This document shows positions 25,742-35,845 of a stretch of 64,000 nucleotides of DNA, one piece after another (the stretch's first letter is position 1; every line of letters starts with the position of its first letter). The stretch covers positions 1-64,000 of the forward strand of contig JAEYZG010000005.1 of assembly GCA_023428135.1 (NCBI GenBank), read 5' to 3'. The stretch is from Bacteroidota bacterium (lineage in GTDB: Bacteria > Bacteroidota > Bacteroidia > Cytophagales > Cytophagaceae). The notes under the pieces are model-generated. The model did not search any database and was not told the DNA's origin. It was given only the letters and a program-made list of their open reading frames with translations. A program made the translations under genes and the position numbers.

Positions 25742-26928
25742 TGATTGATTATTTTATCTTTAGTATAGTTCTGCATTCTCACTTTGGAGGTCAATGAATA
25801 CCGCCTTAGCAACATTTCGTTATTTACAACTTTCCTTATCTCTTTACTCCAAATATCAATAGTTAAAGAATCGTCTCTAAGCAATGGCAACAATATACCA
25901 TACTGAGTATACTGGGTCTCTGCCTTAGTATTATGTCCAAACGCTCCATCAAGCATTTCGGCTGGACCGGTAGGACAATTCGCCGAAATAACAGGTAATC
26001 GGCAGCACATAGCCTCCCCAAGAGCCAAGGGGAAGCCTTCCCAACTCGATGGTAATACAAAAAGATCCGCTTTTAAAAGAAACTTATAAGGATTCTTCTG
26101 ATATCCCAAAAAAACTATATCAGCATCTGCTACCGGACTAGTGGAAGCCCAATCGGAATGAAACTTTAATCCTAAAGTTGTTGCTGTCTGAAGCAATGAT
26201 TCTCTCAGACTTCCATCACCGAGAAATACAAACTTACAATTCTCCTTTTCAACTATAGCTTTGATTACCTTCAGGAAGTTTATAAAGTTCTTTTGTATAT
26301 CAAAACGTCCTGAAAGTATGATAACCTTTTTATTATAAAGACCGTCATATTTTTCCTCAATGGACTCAGCTGCCAGTTTATCAATATTTTTGATATCAAA
26401 CCAATTATATATAACCTGAACCTTTTCAGCAGGTACTCTATAATCCATTACAAGTTCTTCCTTTATTTCTTTGCTAACTGTAATAATTTTGTCAGCCCTG
26501 CCATATAAAAGAGGCATGAGCAGCTTCTTCCTGACAATTCCTAAAAATCCTGAAATTTTTTCATCATAGTTCTTTGTTCCATGAATACATAAAATCTTTC
26601 TGCCAGGCCCGCCAGATAATAAATTCACATAATCCGCTCCTTCCAGATGACTGATTGTAACTGTTGGCTTTAGCTGCTTTTTTATAACTCTTAATCTAAC
26701 ACATCTTTTAATAAAGTTCAGAAACTTTCCAATCAAGTTTGCAGAGCCCTCCACATTCAAATACAACAATTCATTTCCTGAAGGATATGCATATCCATCA
26801 TTAGCGTTAAAGCCGCATTCCGTTATTTCATAGAATTCGCCTAGCTCAACACTTAAGTTATAAAATACCTTTTGTGCACCACCAAATCCAAGATAAGGTA
26901 TTATCATCAGCACCTTTTTCTTTTCCAT
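25714..26928 (-). CDS. Glycosyltransferase family 4
   Basis: The 404-residue protein opens MIIPYLGFGGAQKVFYNLS, typical of GT4 enzymes with a GG loop near the N-terminus. The C-terminal half has KKVIILSGRFDIQKNFINFLK, CKFVFLGDGSLRESL, and ADLFVLPSSWEGFPLALGEAMCCRLPVISANCPTGPAEML with the conserved EGF..ALGEAM acid pair. It acts in the cytoplasm on a nucleotide sugar donor. It overlaps the next gene by 28 bases and follows the GT61-like gene by 2 bases. Confidence 0.95.
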   Translation of the reverse strand: MEKKKVLMIIPYLGFGGAQKVFYNLSVELGEFYEITECGFNANDGYAYPSGNELLYLNVEGSANLIGKFLNFIKRCVRLRVIKKQLKPTVTISHLEGADYVNLLSGGPGRKILCIHGTKNYDEKISGFLGIVRKKLLMPLLYGRADKIITVSKEIKEELVMDYRVPAEKVQVIYNWFDIKNIDKLAAESIEEKYDGLYNKKVIILSGRFDIQKNFINFLKVIKAIVEKENCKFVFLGDGSLRESLLQTATTLGLKFHSDWASTSPVADADIVFLGYQKNPYKFLLKADLFVLPSSWEGFPLALGEAMCCRLPVISANCPTGPAEMLDGAFGHNTKAETQYTQYGILLPLLRDDSLTIDIWSKEIRKVVNNEMLLRRYSLTSKVRMQNYTKDKIINQWMAMINQL

Positions 26929-26930
26929 CT

Positions 26931-28073
26931 TTAACTCTTTAATAGTTCTTCGACTTCACACTTTAATATTGCGGGATCAATGTAAAATCCGGAAGAAAAC
27001 TTAGTTTTTGCTCTTTTCCCAATCAATGCCTGATATTTAAACCCATACATTTTAGAAATCATAATATAATGGAAAGGTAAGTAGCCATCTAAGGGAGGTG
27101 GAAATAATTCAAGAATACTTAGCGAAGCCTTTTGTCTGAAAATAACATTTGTTATTCCTGCTCCATGGATGGCAACAAGATACCTCGATTGCCCAAACAA
27201 CAGTATTTGTTCCTTGGGACTTAAGCTATCCGTATCAACGATTTCAAAGCCAACCATCTGAAGAACCTTTTCAATTTCTTCATCATTCTCAATATATCTG
27301 GCCCTCGCCCTACTCCTTTTCAGATATATCTTTCTTTCTCCTGTCGCTTCAGGCAATTTTATCTCCGATAACAAATCATCAAACAAATCTTTTCGATGTG
27401 TAAGTGGCTTGCAAAAGAGAGCTTTTTCCGCACGTATATATTCATGCTTCTGCACATACCAGTTTAAACTTTTCAAAAATGGAGATTCATTATAAAAGAA
27501 TTGAAAATAACTTTTCTTCCATAATTTTTCTGATACCAGTATAGTAAAGCTACTGATATCTATGTCATGCCTTTGCAAAAAAAATAGCTTAGCCAGAACA
27601 TCATTATAAAAATGAAAATAATTTTCTTCCCCTGTATCCCTTAAAGAGATTACTTTGTCAATTTTTATTACAGTCTTTGGGGACGAGAGTTTAATAAGTG
27701 AAGGTTTAGGAAGGAATAGCGTACGGCTTATGCCAAGAGAGTAATAATTGAGTTTCCTCTTACTTTCCAAAGCCCATCCGATGTCAGGCTCTATAAGGCA
27801 GTTGGAGCCCTCCAGAATAAATTCTTCCTGAGTCCAATTGTACCATTGGCTCATATAAGAATAAACCTCATTATTCTTTAAATCATCAATTTGTATATTA
27901 TTTTCACTGAATGGATATAATTCCTGATAAAGAAGAAACCCGTTCCTGCCTATTTTCAACTCAGGAAAAAAAACCTTATCTATGGTCTTTATCTTAAAAG
28001 TATTTAATATCAAATATACTCTTTTAAGCAACAGAGAAGGAATAATATTCTTTATCAGTTTTTTTAATATCAT
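26931..28073 (-). CDS. Glycosyltransferase family 61-like (DUF563) protein
   Basis: The 380-residue protein has the GT61 hallmarks: ENYFHFYNDVLAKLFFL in the middle, KIYLKRSRARARYIENDEEIEKVL, and near the C-terminus QSRYLVAIHGAGITNVIF followed by ILELFPP. GT61 enzymes transfer xylose or related sugars in plants and are found in bacterial polysaccharide loci with unknown donors. There is a short hydrophobic stretch near residues 10-25 that is probably part of the fold. Its start overlaps the stop of the upstream epimerase gene by four bases. Confidence 0.88.
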   Translation of the reverse strand: MILKKLIKNIIPSLLLKRVYLILNTFKIKTIDKVFFPELKIGRNGFLLYQELYPFSENNIQIDDLKNNEVYSYMSQWYNWTQEEFILEGSNCLIEPDIGWALESKRKLNYYSLGISRTLFLPKPSLIKLSSPKTVIKIDKVISLRDTGEENYFHFYNDVLAKLFFLQRHDIDISSFTILVSEKLWKKSYFQFFYNESPFLKSLNWYVQKHEYIRAEKALFCKPLTHRKDLFDDLLSEIKLPEATGERKIYLKRSRARARYIENDEEIEKVLQMVGFEIVDTDSLSPKEQILLFGQSRYLVAIHGAGITNVIFRQKASLSILELFPPPLDGYLPFHYIMISKMYGFKYQALIGKRAKTKFSSGFYIDPAILKCEVEELLKS

Positions 28074-29026
28074 GACTTCATACTATCTCTCCACGAATTA
28101 AAAATGATAGACAACCCATCTTCAAGCTTTATTAATTCACGACCAAGGATGATCTTCACTTTAGTAGTATCTGGCATACGTCTGGTCATATCGCCTTCCT
28201 GAAGTGGAGGCAAATGAATGATCTTTGATGAAGATTTAGTTATCTCGATAATCTTTGAAGCCAAATTCAATACTGTAACTTCCTTGTCATTACCAATATT
28301 CATAACATCATTCACACAGTGACCTTCGTTAAGGCACTTTAAGGTTACATCAAGATTATCATCAATAAAACAAAAAGTTCTTGTCTGGCTGCCGTCTCCG
28401 TATATCGTTATATCTTCATTCTTCATAGCTGCCTGCATAAACTTTGAAACTACAAAATCCTCACTTTGTCTCGGACCGTATGTATTGAAGAATCTAAATA
28501 TAGTGTAGTTAAGGCCATACTCTTTGTGAAAGGATTTCAGAAACGCCTCTCCTACATTTTTCACTATTGCATATGGAAGCCTTGAATTTAGCGGTGTTGT
28601 ATGCTCATTTTGAGGATATTCAACTGGCTCACCATAAACCTCGGAAGAGGAGGAGTAGAAAACACGTAATACTCCTGTATTCTTAGAGAGCGTTAGTATA
28701 TTTTTTATTCCCTGTATATCATCTAAAACCTTTATCGGATTCTCTAAAGTTCTTTTTACTCCCACCAGTGCAGCATAGTGAAAAACATAATCAAACTGAT
28801 ACGATAGCATAATTGCTGCTATCTCATCATAATTGTTTACATCTGCTTTTATAAACTTAAAATTATTTAAGTGCATAAAAGGAATCTTTTCAAGTGAACC
28901 CGTTATCAGGTTGTCGACAACCACAACATACTTATCCTGATCTTTCAATAATGCTTCAACCAGTGAGCCGCCTACATTACCAGCACCTCCTGTAACAAGA
29001 ATTTTTTTCATATTACTATTCAACAA
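28070..29026 (-). CDS. NAD-dependent sugar-nucleotide epimerase/dehydratase
   Basis: The 318-residue product is an extended SDR: GGAGNVGGS near residue 13 binds NAD, YSSSSEVYGEP carries the Ser, and LPYAIVKN has the catalytic YxxxK. A start at the Met at 29011 (MKKILVTGG) is more likely than the annotated one because it gives the usual N-terminus. Substrate classes are UDP-glucose/galactose, UDP-glucuronate or dTDP-sugars; the sequence does not decide. It stands between a GT61-like gene and a GT2 gene and is probably part of the same transcript. Confidence 0.92.
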   Translation of the reverse strand: MLNSNMKKILVTGGAGNVGGSLVEALLKDQDKYVVVVDNLITGSLEKIPFMHLNNFKFIKADVNNYDEIAAIMLSYQFDYVFHYAALVGVKRTLENPIKVLDDIQGIKNILTLSKNTGVLRVFYSSSSEVYGEPVEYPQNEHTTPLNSRLPYAIVKNVGEAFLKSFHKEYGLNYTIFRFFNTYGPRQSEDFVVSKFMQAAMKNEDITIYGDGSQTRTFCFIDDNLDVTLKCLNEGHCVNDVMNIGNDKEVTVLNLASKIIEITKSSSKIIHLPPLQEGDMTRRMPDTTKVKIILGRELIKLEDGLSIIFNSWRDSMKS

Positions 29027-29081
29027 ATAAAAATCATAAAAAACTGAATTGCTTATGAACTCAATATAATTATGAATTGAA

Positions 29082-29972
29082 CTATTTAATCATATGCTTA
29101 ACAGAGGCCCAAAACCTCCTTTCTAAAATAACAAGAGGATAAGCTTTGAAAGCCTTAAACAGATAAGACACGCACTCCCTTTTTCTCTTCTTTAAAGATA
29201 GGAGTAATGAAAAGAATGTATATCTGTCTGCTGTAAATACTGGCAGATATTTCTTATACTTAGCTTTAAACTGATCATCATTGAAAAGTACCTTTAACAA
29301 GAGAAGATCTCTTTTTACTACTTTCTCAATGTTATAATCCATAATACTCCTTTCGTCATGACAAATAACAGAAGAGGTTATTACGTTTGAAACTAAAATC
29401 GGATATCTGCTGGATATTCTGAGCCACAATGCCCAATCTTCTGCAACTGCGAGTGTTCTATCTTCTTCAAATGGAAATGAGGCAGACAGCTCTTTGCTCA
29501 AAAACACCCCATTACAACTTAAGAAATTATTTCTGATCAGTTTTGCATGAAGATCACCATGCAAATCATCAACATTACGGATCAGGCTTCCATCAGGTGA
29601 TTTAAAATCATAGCCTAAGTGAAAAAAGGATGGCCTGCTGTTTGCATTGATGAACTTGTACGCTTCTGCAAGATGATTGGGATATGCAAGATCGTCTGAA
29701 TCAAAGAAGTTAATATAAGAACCCTTTGCCAATCTTGCTCCATAATTTCGAGCAGCACCTCGTTCACCGTTTTCCTTTTTGTAATAAGCAACTCTACTGT
29801 CTGTAATACCATTCAGGACTTCAGATGTATTGTCGACACTACCATCGTCAACCACAATTATTTCAAAATTATTATAAGTCTGACTGAGTAATGAATTAAT
29901 AGTCTTGCCTATAAAGGCAGCTCTGTTGTATGTTGGTATTACAATTGAAAATAAAATATCTCCCATGATCAT
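29082..29972 (-). CDS. Glycosyltransferase family 2
   Basis: The 296-residue protein has the GT-A fold signature: FSIVIPTYNRAAFIGKTI, IIVVDDGSVDNTSEVL, NYGARLAKGSYINFFDSDDLAYPNHL. The DSD/DxD residues bind the metal and nucleotide sugar. The Met at residue 3 (MGDILFSIVIP) may be the true start. The enzyme inverts the anomeric configuration. It overlaps the preceding GT4 gene by four bases and has a C-terminal tail rich in basic residues, which may associate with the membrane. Confidence 0.94.
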   Translation of the reverse strand: MIMGDILFSIVIPTYNRAAFIGKTINSLLSQTYNNFEIIVVDDGSVDNTSEVLNGITDSRVAYYKKENGERGAARNYGARLAKGSYINFFDSDDLAYPNHLAEAYKFINANSRPSFFHLGYDFKSPDGSLIRNVDDLHGDLHAKLIRNNFLSCNGVFLSKELSASFPFEEDRTLAVAEDWALWLRISSRYPILVSNVITSSVICHDERSIMDYNIEKVVKRDLLLLKVLFNDDQFKAKYKKYLPVFTADRYTFFSLLLSLKKRKRECVSYLFKAFKAYPLVILERRFWASVKHMIK

Positions 29973-31066
29973 GAATTAAACTTTTGATATTCTGGCAAAA
30001 TATTTTCCAGGCTGAACAATCTGTTCACATCAATGGATAAGTTTTCTCCTAGAAAGTTAAAATCATCCTTTCCGCCATAAAACTTTTTAAGGAACTCAAC
30101 AGTGTCCTTAACTGTCTCTTCTTTACTCACCAATACTCCGTTTTTTCCCGAAACAATATAATCATCAAAATCTCCAACGCCGGCACACACAACGACCGGC
30201 TTTCTGACAAGGCCTGCTTCTTTTACAATTACGCTGCTTGAATCAAGAAAGGAAGGATGAAAAATGATGTCAGACGCAGCAAGGTAATCAAGTATGTTTG
30301 ACTGGTGCCCTAATAAGAAACATTTATCTTCCAAATTTCTTTCTCTGATTTGTTCATTCAATAATGTTTCCATTTCACCTCGTCCTAAAATAAGCATTTT
30401 AGCATCGTAATTCAGCATGCATAGTCTTTCAATAAGTTCCACTGCCAGCTCGGGCCTTTTATCTTTAACCAGTCTGCAAGCCGTAACAATTAAGAGCTTA
30501 CAATCATATTCTCTTCTTAGCTCCTCAACCTTCTGCACATTCACCCGATCATACAATTTAAAATCATATGCCAGATTTATTTTATAGATCTTATTAGGAT
30601 TCACTTTTTCTACATCGACCATAAAATTCTTTGCTCTTTTTGATACTACAATTATTCTTCTTGCCAGTTTATAAATAAGATAATAACTCAATGATTTTTC
30701 CTGGTTATTTAAATGGATTTCATCGACATGATGCCTGCATACTACAACCTTAGCACTGATAAAAAACTGAGCAAGAACAGCAATAAAATTCGCGGACTCA
30801 AGGTGGCTATATACTACATTAATCTTATGCTTTCTGCAAAATTTAATGAGATAAATTATCTGAAATAAATAAGTTAATATTTTACTGGAAAATTTAATAT
30901 CCTTAAAGGAAGCTGTAACTCCTCTTTTATTTAAAAACTCCACATATTCCTTTGCTTCTACCTGTCCCAGAAAGTAAAGTTTATGTCCCTGCTTCATGAA
31001 AGAGAACATTAGAGACTCTGTATCTCTGGATCTGGTTCTAAAAGGTGTGTAGAATAATATATTCAC
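29969..31066 (-). CDS. Glycosyltransferase family 4
   Basis: The 365-residue protein opens MNILFYTPFRTRSRDTESLMFSF and has the donor half with LLIVTACRLVKDKRPELAVE, KMLILGRGEMETLL, NILDYLAASDIIFHPSFLDSSSVIVKEAGLVRKPVVVCAGVGDFDDYI. The loop SSSVIVKEAG replaces the more usual E-x7-E but keeps an acidic residue (K-E-A). The donor is unknown. It overlaps the next gene by four bases. Confidence 0.93.
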   Translation of the reverse strand: MNILFYTPFRTRSRDTESLMFSFMKQGHKLYFLGQVEAKEYVEFLNKRGVTASFKDIKFSSKILTYLFQIIYLIKFCRKHKINVVYSHLESANFIAVLAQFFISAKVVVCRHHVDEIHLNNQEKSLSYYLIYKLARRIIVVSKRAKNFMVDVEKVNPNKIYKINLAYDFKLYDRVNVQKVEELRREYDCKLLIVTACRLVKDKRPELAVELIERLCMLNYDAKMLILGRGEMETLLNEQIRERNLEDKCFLLGHQSNILDYLAASDIIFHPSFLDSSSVIVKEAGLVRKPVVVCAGVGDFDDYIVSGKNGVLVSKEETVKDTVEFLKKFYGGKDDFNFLGENLSIDVNRLFSLENILPEYQKFNS

Positions 31067-31087
31067 GCTTTTATTTCATTACTAATT

Positions 31088-32092
31088 TTAAACTCTTTCA
31101 CAAGATGAATAAAAATGATTCACCTTTTGATAATACTCTTTAAGCAAACTATAACTCCCTATCACAAAAACCAGCCTTTTAACTGAATGCTTTAAATTGA
31201 AAACAGAGTAAAACTTATTTTTTCCAATGAATATCCTTGGAAAAAAATATCCGATATCTTTACAATAACTCAGGATCATATTTAAATAAGCCATTCTATA
31301 AGTTCTGTTCTCCTTAACCTTCATAAAGTAATCGTATAACATAAGGATTGAAGAAGACACAATTCCTCCAGACCATAGCTTATTAATATAATTTATATCC
31401 AACCTCCCAGATGGCATAAAGTGCTCAAGCTTAAGCCTTTCATCATAATAAATTCTATATTTACACACCAGTAAAGCAATGCATAACTCTGTATCTCCAC
31501 CCGAGGACAAATAACGCCCCTTTCTGTCCGAAAGCAACGATTTAAAGCCTTTACTCATTAAGCCGTTATAAGATTTTCTTCTCAAAACCATACCTGCGCC
31601 AAATATTGGCTTATCAATAAATCCGGTGGTTTTGCTTTGGGCGCCTATAGCCAGAGAGGGTAGTAAGGGCTTTATCCTTGGGTCAAAATTATTGTCTTCA
31701 AGTTTTCCGTCAACCCTACCTCCCAACATACTTATTTCAGGATTCTTAGTCATCAGATCAAATGCAAGTGACAAATAATTTTCACTTAAATGATTATCAT
31801 CATCACAAAATACAAGGATGTCATAAGATGATTCTGCAATTCCCTTCTCTCTAGCAAATGAAAGCCCAGGCAGAGGTTGTTCAACTATCCGAAAAGGAAC
31901 AGATACAGGATATTCCTTCCATTCATTTAATGCCACTTCAACAGTATTATCCGAAGAAGCGTTATTAACAAGGATGATTTCCCAACTGACACCACCCAAA
32001 AACTTTTGATGCGCCAGACATTTTAGCGTATCTGGCAGTTTTTTAGCGCTATTGAAGCAACATATAATAACAGATATTCCCGGTGCACTCAT
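31088..32092 (-). CDS. Glycosyltransferase family 2
   Basis: The 334-residue protein shows ISVIICCFNSAKKLPDTLKCL, IILVNNASSDNTVEVAL, SYDILVFCDDDNHLSENYL, and a late segment GGDTELCIALL ... YYDERLKLEHFMP, consistent with a GT2 that has the ED/GGD-type catalytic region. The DDD triplet is the metal site. The last 90 residues are hydrophobic or basic and could touch the membrane. It lies 6 bases behind another GT2 gene. Confidence 0.94.
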   Translation of the reverse strand: MSAPGISVIICCFNSAKKLPDTLKCLAHQKFLGGVSWEIILVNNASSDNTVEVALNEWKEYPVSVPFRIVEQPLPGLSFAREKGIAESSYDILVFCDDDNHLSENYLSLAFDLMTKNPEISMLGGRVDGKLEDNNFDPRIKPLLPSLAIGAQSKTTGFIDKPIFGAGMVLRRKSYNGLMSKGFKSLLSDRKGRYLSSGGDTELCIALLVCKYRIYYDERLKLEHFMPSGRLDINYINKLWSGGIVSSSILMLYDYFMKVKENRTYRMAYLNMILSYCKDIGYFFPRIFIGKNKFYSVFNLKHSVKRLVFVIGSYSLLKEYYQKVNHFYSSCERV

Positions 32093-32098
32093 TTAAAC

Positions 32099-32947
32099 CT
32101 AGCTTTCCTTCCTAAATCCATATCTAAACAGAATACAATAGGCAACATCTCTCCAGTACTGATTGAATTTTCCTGTTCTTAAAATCCAAATCAGGCCTTT
32201 TATCATATCAAATCTTTTAATATTCAAAAAACTATAGTACATGATGGCTTCATAAATTTCTTTCCTTGTGTAGTGATTACTGAAATATTTCAGTGCAATT
32301 TCATCAATATCACTGATAAAATCTTTATCAAAATTATGAGAACTTATTCCAGTGGAAGCAAAGAAAGATATAATAACATCTATGTACTTCACCTTAGAAA
32401 TATCCTCGCTGAATATTTGAAGATTGAGAAGCTTATCCGACATAATTTTATACTTCAATTCATATCCCCCCCATTCAAGCACTTTAATTCTTCTATAGAA
32501 AATTGCCTGGTGTGGAATATTCATCCCCAAAAGTTCCTTCCTGGAAACTTCTCCACTGCCCACAGCACCACTTCCGTGCTTTACATTACCATAAATCAGA
32601 TTAAATTCTGAGGTATCGGCCTGAGCAAAGACATTCTTTAATACGTCCCTATCATATAAATAGTCATCCCCTCCAAGATAATAAACCCACTCCCCGGTAG
32701 CTAACCATGTTCCCTTGTTCATGGCATCATAAATGCCATGATCCTTTTCAGATATATATCTGACAATGTTTGGAAATTCTTTTGAGTATTTATCAATTAT
32801 ATCAATTGTACCATCATTACTCAATGCATCTACTATAATATATTCAACTTTAAGATAACTTTGAGAGACTACAGATTCAATTGTTTTTTCTATTGTATTT
32901 AAACAATTATAAGTAGGTGTGATGATTGAAATTTTGGGCAAACTCAT
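32099..32947 (-). CDS. Glycosyltransferase family 2 (WcaA-like)
   Basis: The 282-residue protein opens with ISIITPTYNCLNTIEKTIESVVSQSYLKVEYIIVDALSNDGTIDII, then SEKDHGIYDAMNKGTWLATGEWVYYLGGDDYLY. The GIYDAMNKG and GGDD signatures match the colanic-acid-type GT2 subgroup. The HQAIFYRR segment follows. It is in the centre of the minus-strand block, 11 bases behind a GT4 gene. Confidence 0.95.
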   Translation of the reverse strand: MSLPKISIITPTYNCLNTIEKTIESVVSQSYLKVEYIIVDALSNDGTIDIIDKYSKEFPNIVRYISEKDHGIYDAMNKGTWLATGEWVYYLGGDDYLYDRDVLKNVFAQADTSEFNLIYGNVKHGSGAVGSGEVSRKELLGMNIPHQAIFYRRIKVLEWGGYELKYKIMSDKLLNLQIFSEDISKVKYIDVIISFFASTGISSHNFDKDFISDIDEIALKYFSNHYTRKEIYEAIMYYSFLNIKRFDMIKGLIWILRTGKFNQYWRDVAYCILFRYGFRKES

Positions 32948-32958
32948 AATTAATCGGC

Positions 32959-34101
32959 TTAAAATTTTCTTCCTGAAATATCTTCAATCATGCTTAAAAA
33001 GTTTAATCCAAATTGGTTCACCTGCTGCTCATAATTCACAAAATTATTCTCGGAGTTTTTATTTAGAACCAGCTCAATACTTTTAACAAGAGAGTGCTCA
33101 TCAATGGGATTAAAGAAATCACAATTATCCTTAAGCTGTTCTCTGTGAACATCTATGTCTGAAGCAATAATAAACTGATTGATTGCTTTTGCATCTTCTA
33201 CAACAGTACTCCATCCTTCAAACAATGATGGTTGAATAATGCTTAACGAATCTTTCATCAGTCTAAGCTGATGCCTTCTATCTATAAAACCAAGAAACTT
33301 TACATTGTCAGAAAGATTATTTTCTTCGACATACCTCAGCAGAAAATTAAAATGATCCGGAGCCCTGTATTCATACTCCTTTCCAGAAAAAGCTACAAAT
33401 ACATTTATCCCCTTTTCTTTAAGAATTTTTATTGCCTTAAGAATTAAAATATGATTCTTATGTATCCAGAATTGATTGGGACAAAAAAAATATCTTTCTG
33501 GCAATTGATAAAGTGATCTGATATTTTCAATATCCAGACTCTGAAATTCCGGATGGGTGACAGCAAATGGAAGAACATAAATCTTTGATTTGGCTGCCGG
33601 ATAATGTTTTAGGAAGTCTCTCTTACTACTCTGGCTACTAAAAATTACACGCCTTTTAAATTTTTGCAGGTTGAGATGAGTATTCAATCGATATTTCTTC
33701 TCTTCAAAACTAAAAAACTCCGGGAAGTATAGATCTTGAAAGTCCGGAATCCAATACACCTGACAATCCAGAAAAAACTGGGGGGGATTTAATCCTATAA
33801 ATTTAAGCTCCGATAAGTTTTTATTCAGAAGATTTCTACCTGCAACTGATCTGACTATTTTATTTACAATTTTTTCAAAAACATTAAAATAAGGATACTG
33901 ACCTCTTTTAATATATGGATATGGGATAGTTGCAACCAACCTCTCATAACTTTTATCATCGGGGGTGAAAATGTAGATCTCTGGCTTTACACTATCAATT
34001 AAACTATTTAGTGCATGAATGATATTTTCAGTATAATAAGTTCCCCCAATCCAATTTTCATTGTATTCATATATCAATCCTATCTTAATTCTCTCAGCCA
34101 T
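32959..34101 (-). CDS. Glycosyltransferase family 4
   Basis: The 380-residue protein begins IKIGLIYEYNENWIGGTYYTENIIHALNSL. The C-terminal half has ERYFFCPNQFWIHKNHILILKAIKIL, NVKFLGFIDRRHQLRLMKDSLSIIQPSLFEGWSTVVEDAKAINQFIIASDIDVHREQL. The segments PNQFWIHKNH and SLFEGWSTVVEDAK are typical of a mannosyltransferase-like GT4 subgroup. Its start overlaps the end of the epimerase gene by 22 bases. Confidence 0.94.
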   Translation of the reverse strand: MAERIKIGLIYEYNENWIGGTYYTENIIHALNSLIDSVKPEIYIFTPDDKSYERLVATIPYPYIKRGQYPYFNVFEKIVNKIVRSVAGRNLLNKNLSELKFIGLNPPQFFLDCQVYWIPDFQDLYFPEFFSFEEKKYRLNTHLNLQKFKRRVIFSSQSSKRDFLKHYPAAKSKIYVLPFAVTHPEFQSLDIENIRSLYQLPERYFFCPNQFWIHKNHILILKAIKILKEKGINVFVAFSGKEYEYRAPDHFNFLLRYVEENNLSDNVKFLGFIDRRHQLRLMKDSLSIIQPSLFEGWSTVVEDAKAINQFIIASDIDVHREQLKDNCDFFNPIDEHSLVKSIELVLNKNSENNFVNYEQQVNQFGLNFLSMIEDISGRKF

Positions 34102-34979
34102 TCTGCATATCCTTTAAGACCATCTTCAATTGAATACTTTGGTTCATACCCCATACCTTTCAGAAGACTTATGTCTGCCTTCCAACAAACAGGATCTCCC
34201 AATCTCTCCTTTCCTATAAATCTATACTCCTTTTCAACTTTCAGTATATTATAAAAAAGAGCAACACTATCTTTTATAGCGATCTCTTCTCCATTGGCAA
34301 CATTGATACACTCTCCCTGCATAAGCGCATGCTCAGCAACAACCCACAATGCACGAGTCAGATCTTTTACATATATAAAATCCCTTGTTTCGTTTCCTGT
34401 ACCCCACAACTCAATATTTTCATCTCCAATAGATTTTTGATATAAATCCCAAAAGAGTTGCTTCTTTAAACCTTCTCCAAATGCAGAAAACACTCTGACG
34501 GAGCAGCACTTAACCCCATAAAAGTTGGCATATTCTTCACATATTACTTCAGACTGTTTTTTATGATATCCATAGGGAGACAAAGGCTTAGAAGGATGGG
34601 TTTCCTTAACTGGCAATGAAGCAGGATTACCATATACTGCAGCACTTGACAAATTAATAAAACGACATTCAGGATTGTATTCCTTTATAGAATCTAAAAT
34701 CTTAAAAACATTAAAGGTATTTAGAGCATAGTCTCTATAAGGGTTTTTAAAAGAATCAGGCACACTGGCTGCTCCAGAGCAATTAATACATAAATCAAAT
34801 TTATTAACAATAAAAATTTTTGAGAAATCGGAATTGGTTATATCCAATTGAAAATATTTCTTTTGGATATAATCAGTATGGACATCACATCCATAGACAT
34901 CATAGTCATTAAACCCTGAAAAATAACGATATGTGTGTGACCCGATGAATCCTTTTACACCAATAATAAGAACTTTCAT
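34080..34979 (-). CDS. NAD-dependent sugar-nucleotide epimerase/dehydratase
   Basis: The 299-residue SDR has GVKGFIGSH near residue 7, FINLSSAAVYGNP with the Ser, SPYGYHKKQSE with the YxxxK pair, and RDFIYVKDLTRAL. The substrate is a nucleotide sugar, probably UDP-glucose or dTDP-type, and could be reduced or epimerised at C4; the sequence does not settle it. It overlaps the methyltransferase gene upstream by four bases and the GT4 gene downstream by 22 bases. Confidence 0.93.
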   Translation of the reverse strand: MKVLIIGVKGFIGSHTYRYFSGFNDYDVYGCDVHTDYIQKKYFQLDITNSDFSKIFIVNKFDLCINCSGAASVPDSFKNPYRDYALNTFNVFKILDSIKEYNPECRFINLSSAAVYGNPASLPVKETHPSKPLSPYGYHKKQSEVICEEYANFYGVKCCSVRVFSAFGEGLKKQLFWDLYQKSIGDENIELWGTGNETRDFIYVKDLTRALWVVAEHALMQGECINVANGEEIAIKDSVALFYNILKVEKEYRFIGKERLGDPVCWKADISLLKGMGYEPKYSIEDGLKGYAEWLRELR

Positions 34980-35845
34980 ATTTTTCTTGCGATATAACTA
35001 TACATTCTACCAGGAATTAGTTCTTCATTAAAATAATCCTTGGTTGACCAGTACCCATTCTTAATTTTATATAGGTAAAGCACGAATGGAATTCTCGATA
35101 TTATCCCTAATTTATATTTTAATTCTTCTTTAAGCTTTCGTTTAATTTGTGATGGAATCTCAGCAATTTCATGAGCTTGATATGGATAATAATTTATTTC
35201 ACTATCAAAGTATTTAATTTCCTCAACTACTTTTAGTCCGCCTGTTCCCATTGCTTGTCTGTATGTTTCAGGAGAAAATGCATTTTCCCCTCCATATAAC
35301 ATATGAAGAGGATGATAATTTAAAAACAGTTCCTTGTCCTTAGAACTAAATACTGCATGATCTCTTATCGTAAATAGATAACCTCCCTTTTTTAAAACAC
35401 GCCCAACATTCCTTAAAAATTTTTCAAGGTCATTAGCATGATGCATTGCTTGCCTTATGTACACCAAATCAAAGCTCTCATCAGGAAAATCCATATCTTC
35501 TGCACAATGGTTAAATACACTGAGTTGATCCAGATTAAAATCTTCTTTAAGTTTATTGATAGCACTTCTTCCCACCAAATTACTCGGATCAGGCTCTATA
35601 GCAAAAACTTTATATCCACTTAAGGCCAAATTAATTGAACTTATGCCATTGCCTGCACCTATATCGAGTATTTTTTGGGCATTCGGGACATATTTTCTGA
35701 TAAGGTTTAATGTTTCTAAATATTCATTAGAAGCTCCAAATCTACTAACGTTAAGTTTAAGGTCTTTATCAAAGTAGCCAAACCTAACTAAATCCTTATA
35801 TTCCTCTTTTTGAGAAATAAACTCTATTGTTTCGTGCCAGTTCAT
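34976..35845 (-). CDS. Class I SAM-dependent methyltransferase
   Basis: The 289-residue protein has the SAM-binding motif ILDIGAGNGISSINLAL near residue 58, AIEPDPSNL, FDLVYIRQAMHHANDLEKFLRNVGRVLKKGGYLFTIRDHA, the standard Methyltransf_11 pattern. The C-terminal 100 residues have no known domain and end in ARKI. It may methylate a sugar, lipid carrier or glycan end; a chain-capping methyl is a common use next to a Wzm/Wzt exporter. It shares four-base overlaps with both neighbours. Confidence 0.92.
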   Translation of the reverse strand: MNWHETIEFISQKEEYKDLVRFGYFDKDLKLNVSRFGASNEYLETLNLIRKYVPNAQKILDIGAGNGISSINLALSGYKVFAIEPDPSNLVGRSAINKLKEDFNLDQLSVFNHCAEDMDFPDESFDLVYIRQAMHHANDLEKFLRNVGRVLKKGGYLFTIRDHAVFSSKDKELFLNYHPLHMLYGGENAFSPETYRQAMGTGGLKVVEEIKYFDSEINYYPYQAHEIAEIPSQIKRKLKEELKYKLGIISRIPFVLYLYKIKNGYWSTKDYFNEELIPGRMYSYIARKI